DNA from: Streptomyces xanthophaeus
GTDB lineage: Bacteria; Actinomycetota; Actinomycetes; Streptomycetales; Streptomycetaceae
Direction: 5' to 3'
Length of the DNA stretch: 64,000 nucleotides
Assembly: GCF_000725805.1 (NCBI RefSeq)
Contig: NZ_JOFT01000018.1
Coordinates: forward strand, 62,001-126,000
Translations under genes and position numbers: made by a program
The notes under the pieces: generated by a model
What the model saw: the letters and a program-made list of their open reading frames with translations, nothing else
Database searches by the model: none
What the model was told of the DNA's origin: nothing
Part shown: positions 59,445-64,000 of the stretch, piece by piece
Layout: each line of letters starts with the position of its first letter
Position numbering within the stretch: the stretch's first letter is position 1

Positions 59445-60029
59445 GTGAGTGGACGAAACACAGCGTTGACGCCCCCGGCCGACGCCACCGCGCCGGTGCG
59501 GCACCCCGACGCCCCCGCGCCCGGGGAGCTCCTCGGTGCGCACTACGAGCACTGTTTCGGCTGTGGCGAGGGCCAGTCGCACGGACTCCACCTGGAGGCC
59601 CGGGCCGGCGAGGGCGTGCGCGTCACCGCCGAGTTCACCGTCAAGCCCGCCCACCAGGGGGCACCCGGTCTCGCCCACGGCGGCGTCCTGGCCACCGCGC
59701 TCGACGAGACGCTGGGTTCCCTGAACTGGCTGCTGCGCGTCATCGCGGTGACGGGGCGGCTGGAGACCGACTTCGTGCGGCCCGTGCCCGTGGACACCGT
59801 GCTGTACCTGGAGGCCGAGGTCACCGCCGTCGCCGGCCGGAAGATCTACTGCACGGCCGTGGGCCGGATAGGCGGCCCGGAGGGCCAGGTCGCGGTGCGC
59901 GCCGACGCCCTCTTCATCGAAGTGAAGGTCGACCACTTCATCGACAACGGTCGGCCCGAGGAGATCCAGGCGGCCATGGCCGACCCGGACCAGGTCAGGC
60001 GCGCACGCGCCTTCGAGGTGAACCCCTGA
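59445..60029 (+). CDS. PaaI-type hotdog thioesterase
   Basis: A 194-residue protein of the hotdog-fold acyl-CoA thioesterase group. The N-terminal HCFGCGEGQSHGLHL is followed by the catalytic-region GLAHGGVLATALDETLG and by TGRLETDFVRPVPVDT. Members hydrolyse acyl-CoA in the cytoplasm. The acyl specificity is not evident. GTG 59445 has AAGG 9 nt upstream. It overlaps dut by 1 nt, so the two are coupled. Confidence 0.85.
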   Translation: MSGRNTALTPPADATAPVRHPDAPAPGELLGAHYEHCFGCGEGQSHGLHLEARAGEGVRVTAEFTVKPAHQGAPGLAHGGVLATALDETLGSLNWLLRVIAVTGRLETDFVRPVPVDTVLYLEAEVTAVAGRKIYCTAVGRIGGPEGQVAVRADALFIEVKVDHFIDNGRPEEIQAAMADPDQVRRARAFEVNP

Positions 60030-60574
60030 TGTCCCTGAACGACAACGCGAAGCGTCACGAGATCGACGTGCTGATCCGCCGGATCGACCCGGAGGTGCCG
60101 GTCCCGGCCTACGGTCACCCCGGCGACGCCGGCTGCGACCTCGTGACCACGGAGGCCGCCGAGCTGGAGCCCGGCGAGCGCGCCGTACTCCCCACCGGGG
60201 TGTCCATCGCCCTGCCCGACGGCTACGCGGCCTTCGTGCACCCCCGCTCGGGCCTGGCCGCCCGCTGCGGCCTCGCGCTCGTGAATGCCCCGGGGACGGT
60301 GGATGCCGGGTACCGTGGGGAGATCAAGGTGATCGTGGTCAATCTCGACCCGCGCGAGAGCGTCCGGTTCGAGCGTTTCGACCGCATTGCCCAGCTGGTT
60401 GTCCAGCGGGTCGAGAAGGTGCGCTTCCACGAGGTGGCGGAACTTCCCGGCTCGGCCCGGGCCGAGGGGGGTTTCGGCTCCACCGGCGGTCATGCGGCCG
60501 TGGCCGGATCCGGAGCTGGTCAGCAGGGTGGGAATGGCTACGCTTCGGTCGTAACCGACCGGGAAGGACAGTGA
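60029..60574 (+). CDS. dut: dUTP diphosphatase
   Basis: Hydrolyses dUTP to dUMP and keeps uracil out of DNA. The 181-residue protein contains the five trimeric-dUTPase motifs in order: DAGCDL, HPRSGLAARCG, VDAGYRGEIKV, RIAQLV, and the Gly-rich C-terminal GGFGSTGGH. The tail beyond this is about 35 residues longer than the minimal enzyme. The start overlaps the thioesterase stop by 1 nt (TGATG). Confidence 0.95.
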   Translation: MSLNDNAKRHEIDVLIRRIDPEVPVPAYGHPGDAGCDLVTTEAAELEPGERAVLPTGVSIALPDGYAAFVHPRSGLAARCGLALVNAPGTVDAGYRGEIKVIVVNLDPRESVRFERFDRIAQLVVQRVEKVRFHEVAELPGSARAEGGFGSTGGHAAVAGSGAGQQGGNGYASVVTDREGQ

Positions 60575-60575
60575 C

Positions 60576-61361
60576 GTGTTCGGACGTCGCAAGAAGAACG
60601 ACTCCGCCCAAGACGGCGGCGCGGCCGAGCAGGTCGTTGACGGCGTCAGCGCCGACGAGCTCGACGAGGCCGAGGGTCAGGACGGCGCTGCCAAGCCGCG
60701 CCGGGTGAACCTGCCGCCGGCTCCGCGGCCCGACGGCCCCTGGGACGTCTCCGAGGTCCTCGGGAACCCTGCCGACGGCCGGGTCGACCTGGGCGGCATC
60801 CTCGTACCCGGTGTCGAGGGCATGGAACTGCGCGTCGAGGTCGCCGGTGACGCGATCGTCGCCGCCACCGTGGTCCTGGGCGACAGCGCGGTACAGCTGC
60901 AGGCCTTCGCCGCGCCCAAGAAGGAAGGCATCTGGGGCGAGGTCCGCGACGAGATCGCCACGGGCATCACCCAGCAGGGCGGCATCATCGACGAGGCCGA
61001 GGGTCCCCTGGGCTGGGAGCTGCGCGCCCAGGTGCCCGTACCGCTGCCCGACGGCCAGACCGGCTACCAGCTGGTCCGCTTCGTCGGCGTCGACGGTCCG
61101 CGCTGGTTCCTGCGCGGCGTCATCTCCGGCCAGGGCGCGGTGCGCCCCGAGTCGGCCGGCGTGCTGGAGCAGATCTTCCGTGACACCGTCGTCCTGCGCG
61201 GCGACGGCCCGATGGCTCCCCGCGACCCGATCGTGCTGAAGCTGCCCAACGACGCCCAGATGGTGCCGGACGGCGTGCAGACCGAGGATCAGGAAGGCTC
61301 CCGCTTCGGCGGCGGCATGGGCCAGCTGGAGCGCGGTCCGGAGATCACCGAGGTCCGCTGA
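60576..61361 (+). CDS. DUF3710 family protein
   Basis: A 261-residue actinobacterial conserved protein. It starts MFGRRKKNDSAQDGG and has an acidic N-terminal tail. The body holds the DUF3710 segments RPDGPWDVSEVLGNPADGRVDLGGILVPGVEGMELRVEV (in parts) and PRWFLRGVISGQGA. Function unknown. It follows dut by 1 nt, with GGAAGGACAG before the GTG, and is in the conserved dut-DUF3710 order of streptomycetes. Confidence 0.85.
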   Translation: MFGRRKKNDSAQDGGAAEQVVDGVSADELDEAEGQDGAAKPRRVNLPPAPRPDGPWDVSEVLGNPADGRVDLGGILVPGVEGMELRVEVAGDAIVAATVVLGDSAVQLQAFAAPKKEGIWGEVRDEIATGITQQGGIIDEAEGPLGWELRAQVPVPLPDGQTGYQLVRFVGVDGPRWFLRGVISGQGAVRPESAGVLEQIFRDTVVLRGDGPMAPRDPIVLKLPNDAQMVPDGVQTEDQEGSRFGGGMGQLERGPEITEVR

Positions 61362-61404
61362 CCTCGCACCGCCGCGCTCCCGGGCGGGGCGGACGTACGT
61401 TTTC

Positions 61405-61445
61405 GGCCGGTGGGCCCTCCTCCTACGGAGCGGGGCCCACCGGCC
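61405..61445 (+). terminator. Terminator after the dut-DUF3710 operon
   Basis: A perfect 13-bp stem (61405-61417 with 61433-61445; arm GGCCGGTGGGCCC) with a 15-nt loop lies 43 bp after the DUF3710 stop and is followed by TTCGT. Confidence 0.8.
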
Positions 61446-61536
61446 TTCGTCGTGCCCGCGTCAGGAAACCGTCAGGGATGCGCCGGGCGGCCCGTATCGG
61501 TGCGTGAACAGGGCGGACGTCCCCGAGAATGGGCGC

Positions 61537-64000
61537 ATGGGACGCGGCAGGCTCAGGATCTATCTCGGCGCGGCGCCCGGTGTGGGCAAGACCTACGCGA
61601 TGCTCTCCGAGGCCCACCGCAGGGTGGAGCGGGGCGCCGACTGCGTGGTGGGCTACGTCGAACACCACGGGCGGCCCCGCACCGAGGTGATGCTGCACGG
61701 CCTGGAACGGGTGGAGCGCAAGGAGCTCACCCACCGCGGTGCGGTCTTCACCGAGATGGACGTGGACGCACTGCTCGCCCGCAGACCCGCCGTCGCCCTC
61801 GTGGACGAGCTCGCGCACACCAACGTGCCGGGCTCGCGCAACGCCAAGCGCTGGCAGGACGTCGAGGAGCTGCTGAAGGCCGGCATCGACGTCGTGTCCA
61901 CGGTCAACATCCAGCACCTGGAGTCACTCGGGGACGTGGTCGAGTCGATCACCGGGGTGCGCCAGCGGGAGACCGTGCCGGACGAGGTGGTCCGCCGGGC
62001 CGACCAGATCGAGCTCGTGGACATGTCCCCGCAGGCGCTGCGCCGCCGCATGGCGCACGGGAACATATACAAGCCCGACAAGGTCGACGCGGCCCTGTCC
62101 AACTACTTCCGCCCCGGCAACCTCACCGCCCTGCGCGAGCTCGCGCTGCTGTGGGTGGCCGACCGGGCGGACGAGTACCTCCAGCAGTACCGCGGCGAGC
62201 ACGGCATCCGCTCCACCTGGCAGGCCCGTGAACGGATCGTCGTCGGGCTGACCGGCGGGCCGGAGGGGCGCACGCTCATCCGCAGGGCCTCCCGGATGGC
62301 GGCCAAGGGCTCGGGCAGCGAGATCCTGGCCGTGTACATCGCCCGCAGCGACGGGCTCACCGCGGCCTCGCCGAAGGAGCTCGCGGTCCAGCGGACGCTG
62401 GTCGAGGACCTTGGCGGAACGTTTCACCATGTGATCGGCGACCGCATCCCCGAGGCCCTGCTGGAGTTCGCCCGCGGGGTCAACGCCACCCAGATCGTGC
62501 TCGGCTCCAGCCGCCGCCGCTCCTGGCAGTACGTCTTCGGGCCCGGAGTGGGCGCCAGCGTGGCCCGTGACTCGGGACCCGACCTCGACGTCCACATCGT
62601 CACGCACGAGGAGGTCGCCAAGGGGCGCGGGCTGCCCGTGGTCCGCTCCGCCGCCCGCCTCGGACGGCCCCGCATCGTGGCGGGCTGGGTGGTGGGCGTG
62701 GTCCTGCCCGCCCTGCTCTGCCTGCTGCTCACGCACGTGGACACGGACCCCGGGCTCGCCAACGACATGCTGCTCTTCCTGGCGCTGACGGTGGGGGCCG
62801 CCCTGCTGGGCGGACTGTGGCCGGCGCTGGCCTCGGCCGCCTTCGGATCGCTCCTGCTCAACTACTACTTCGCGCCGCCGCTGCACCAGCTCACCGTGTC
62901 CGACCCCAGGAACATCGTGGCCATCGCCGTGTTCTTCGGCGTCGCCGTCTCCGTGGCCTCGGTGGTGGACCTGGCCGCCCGGCGCACCCACCAGGCCGCA
63001 CGGCTGCGCGCCGAGTCCGAGATCCTCTCCTTCCTGGCCGGCAGCGTGCTGCGCGGGGAGACCGCCCTCGACGCGCTGCTGGAGCGGGTCCGGGAGACCT
63101 TCGCCATGGAGTCCGTGGCCCTGCTGGAGCGGGCGGGCGACGTCGAGCCCTGGCAGCAGGCCGCCAGCGTGGGCCCGAACCCCGTCGTCCGGCCCGAGGA
63201 CGCCGATGTGGACATGCCCATCGGGGACCACATGGCACTGGCCCTGTCCGGGCGGGTGCTGCCCGCCGAGGACCGCCGGGTGCTCGGCGCGTTCGCCGCC
63301 CAGGCCGCCGTGGTCCTGGACCGGCAGCGGCTGGTCGGGGAGGCCGAGGAGGCCCGGCGGCTGGCCGAGGGCAACCGGATCAGGACCGCCCTGCTGGCCG
63401 CCGTCAGTCACGACCTGCGCACCCCGCTGGCCTCCATCAAGGCCTCCGTGACCTCCCTGCGCTCCGACGACGTGGAGTGGTCCGAGGAGGACCGGGCCGA
63501 ACTGCTCGAAGGCATCGAGGACGGCGCCGACCGGCTCGACCACCTGGTGGGCAACCTGCTGGACATGTCCCGGCTCCAGACCGGCACCGTCACCCCGCTG
63601 ATCAGGGAGATCGACCTCGACGAGGTGGTCCCGATGGCGCTGGGCGGCGTACCGGAGGACAGCGTGCTGCTGGACGTGCCGGAGAGCCTGCCGATGGTGG
63701 CCGTGGACCCGGGGCTGCTGGAGCGGACCGTGGCCAACGTGGTGGAGAACGCCGTCAAGTACAGCCCGGCGGGACAGGCCGTCCTGGTGGCGGCCAGCTT
63801 CCTCGGGGACCGGGTCGAGGTCCGGGTCGTGGACCGCGGGCCCGGAGTGCCCGACGAGGCCAAGGACAGGATCTTCGCCCCGTTCCAGCGCCACGGGGAC
63901 GCACCGCGCGGGGCCGGGGTGGGCCTCGGCCTCGCGGTCGCCCGGGGCTTCGCCGAGGCCATGGACGGCACCCTGGCCGCCGAGGACACCCCCGGCGGCG
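61537..64000 (+). CDS. kdpD: KdpD-type sensor kinase, partial (3' end outside window)
   Basis: 821 codons are visible and the gene runs off the right edge. Order of domains: the N-terminal KdpD domain with Walker-A GAAPGVGKT (11-19) and DELAHTNVPGSRN; a universal-stress-protein domain (about 230-360); four membrane helices (about 375-490); a GAF-like domain; the dimerisation domain with phosphoacceptor His625 in VSHDLRTPL; and the ATPase domain with NVVENAVKYS and VGLGLAVARGF. KdpD with KdpE controls potassium uptake. No kdpABC genes are adjacent. Start ATG 61537 gives the family N-terminus MGRGRLRIYLG. Confidence 0.92.
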   Translation, partial: MGRGRLRIYLGAAPGVGKTYAMLSEAHRRVERGADCVVGYVEHHGRPRTEVMLHGLERVERKELTHRGAVFTEMDVDALLARRPAVALVDELAHTNVPGSRNAKRWQDVEELLKAGIDVVSTVNIQHLESLGDVVESITGVRQRETVPDEVVRRADQIELVDMSPQALRRRMAHGNIYKPDKVDAALSNYFRPGNLTALRELALLWVADRADEYLQQYRGEHGIRSTWQARERIVVGLTGGPEGRTLIRRASRMAAKGSGSEILAVYIARSDGLTAASPKELAVQRTLVEDLGGTFHHVIGDRIPEALLEFARGVNATQIVLGSSRRRSWQYVFGPGVGASVARDSGPDLDVHIVTHEEVAKGRGLPVVRSAARLGRPRIVAGWVVGVVLPALLCLLLTHVDTDPGLANDMLLFLALTVGAALLGGLWPALASAAFGSLLLNYYFAPPLHQLTVSDPRNIVAIAVFFGVAVSVASVVDLAARRTHQAARLRAESEILSFLAGSVLRGETALDALLERVRETFAMESVALLERAGDVEPWQQAASVGPNPVVRPEDADVDMPIGDHMALALSGRVLPAEDRRVLGAFAAQAAVVLDRQRLVGEAEEARRLAEGNRIRTALLAAVSHDLRTPLASIKASVTSLRSDDVEWSEEDRAELLEGIEDGADRLDHLVGNLLDMSRLQTGTVTPLIREIDLDEVVPMALGGVPEDSVLLDVPESLPMVAVDPGLLERTVANVVENAVKYSPAGQAVLVAASFLGDRVEVRVVDRGPGVPDEAKDRIFAPFQRHGDAPRGAGVGLGLAVARGFAEAMDGTLAAEDTPGG

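Noticed and set aside
61537..64000. A complete kdp operon
   Set aside because: No kdpA, kdpB or kdpC lies upstream. The kinase gene follows a terminator and any kdpE is beyond the window.

Overview
The window is a chromosome segment of a Streptomyces or close relative. GC content is very high, third codon positions are almost all G/C, GTG and TTG starts are common, and the gene neighbours (topoisomerase IV A, HPr, SepH, CutRS, dUTPase, KdpD) follow, from memory, the order of S. coelicolor around SCO5836-SCO5871. No tRNA, rRNA, CRISPR array or complete insertion sequence was seen.

Left core block (1-17340): a partial unknown gene, an Mrr-nuclease/TerD fusion, the topoisomerase IV A subunit, a pair of M16 zinc-protease-like proteins, a secreted M23 peptidase behind a ydaO-type c-di-AMP riboswitch, a GntR regulator, HPr, a large GNAT/acyl-CoA-synthetase-like acetyltransferase, a conserved hypothetical protein, an alkaline-phosphatase-superfamily hydrolase, thymidine kinase, and then an orphan NarL-type response regulator with two very small envelope genes.

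Central block (17481-44824): a biosynthetic gene cluster that I assign to a streptothricin (nourseothricin-type) antibiotic. The evidence is convergent: lysine 2,3-aminomutase (beta-lysine), a VioC/OrfP-type arginine hydroxylase and a VioD/OrfR-type PLP cyclase (streptolidine), a LmbE deacetylase, sugar oxidoreductase/epimerase and family-2 glycosyltransferase (gulosamine), a NodU/CmcH carbamoyltransferase, a free-standing T-C protein with two stand-alone adenylation enzymes (beta-lysine chain), a heterodimeric ABC exporter, and a terminal acetyltransferase that closely matches my memory of nourseothricin acetyltransferase. The cluster has a leftward operon (carbamoyltransferase, T-C, A, two ABC subunits), a rightward operon (aminomutase through glycosyltransferase), a divergent CocE-type hydrolase, and a second rightward operon (A, APH-like, alpha/beta hydrolase, deoxyribosyltransferase-like), closed by the acetyltransferase. 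A pathway regulator lies between the two main operons, and its neighbourhood carries repeated GTACAAC motifs. Three cluster genes (regulator, one A enzyme, CocE hydrolase) have a TTA codon within their first 20 codons, which suggests bldA-dependent production.

Right core block (45014-64000): membrane protein, VOC protein, rhodanese, SepH, a Pro/Ser-rich membrane protein, FAD oxidase, MFS transporter, ferrochelatase, inositol monophosphatase family protein, CutR/CutS, a DUF4193 zinc-ribbon protein, DUF3093, a thioesterase, dUTPase, DUF3710, and the first 821 codons of kdpD running off the right edge.

Functional names rest on motifs and family knowledge, without database searches. The least certain assignments are the small genes, several starts, and the exact roles of the accessory cluster genes.
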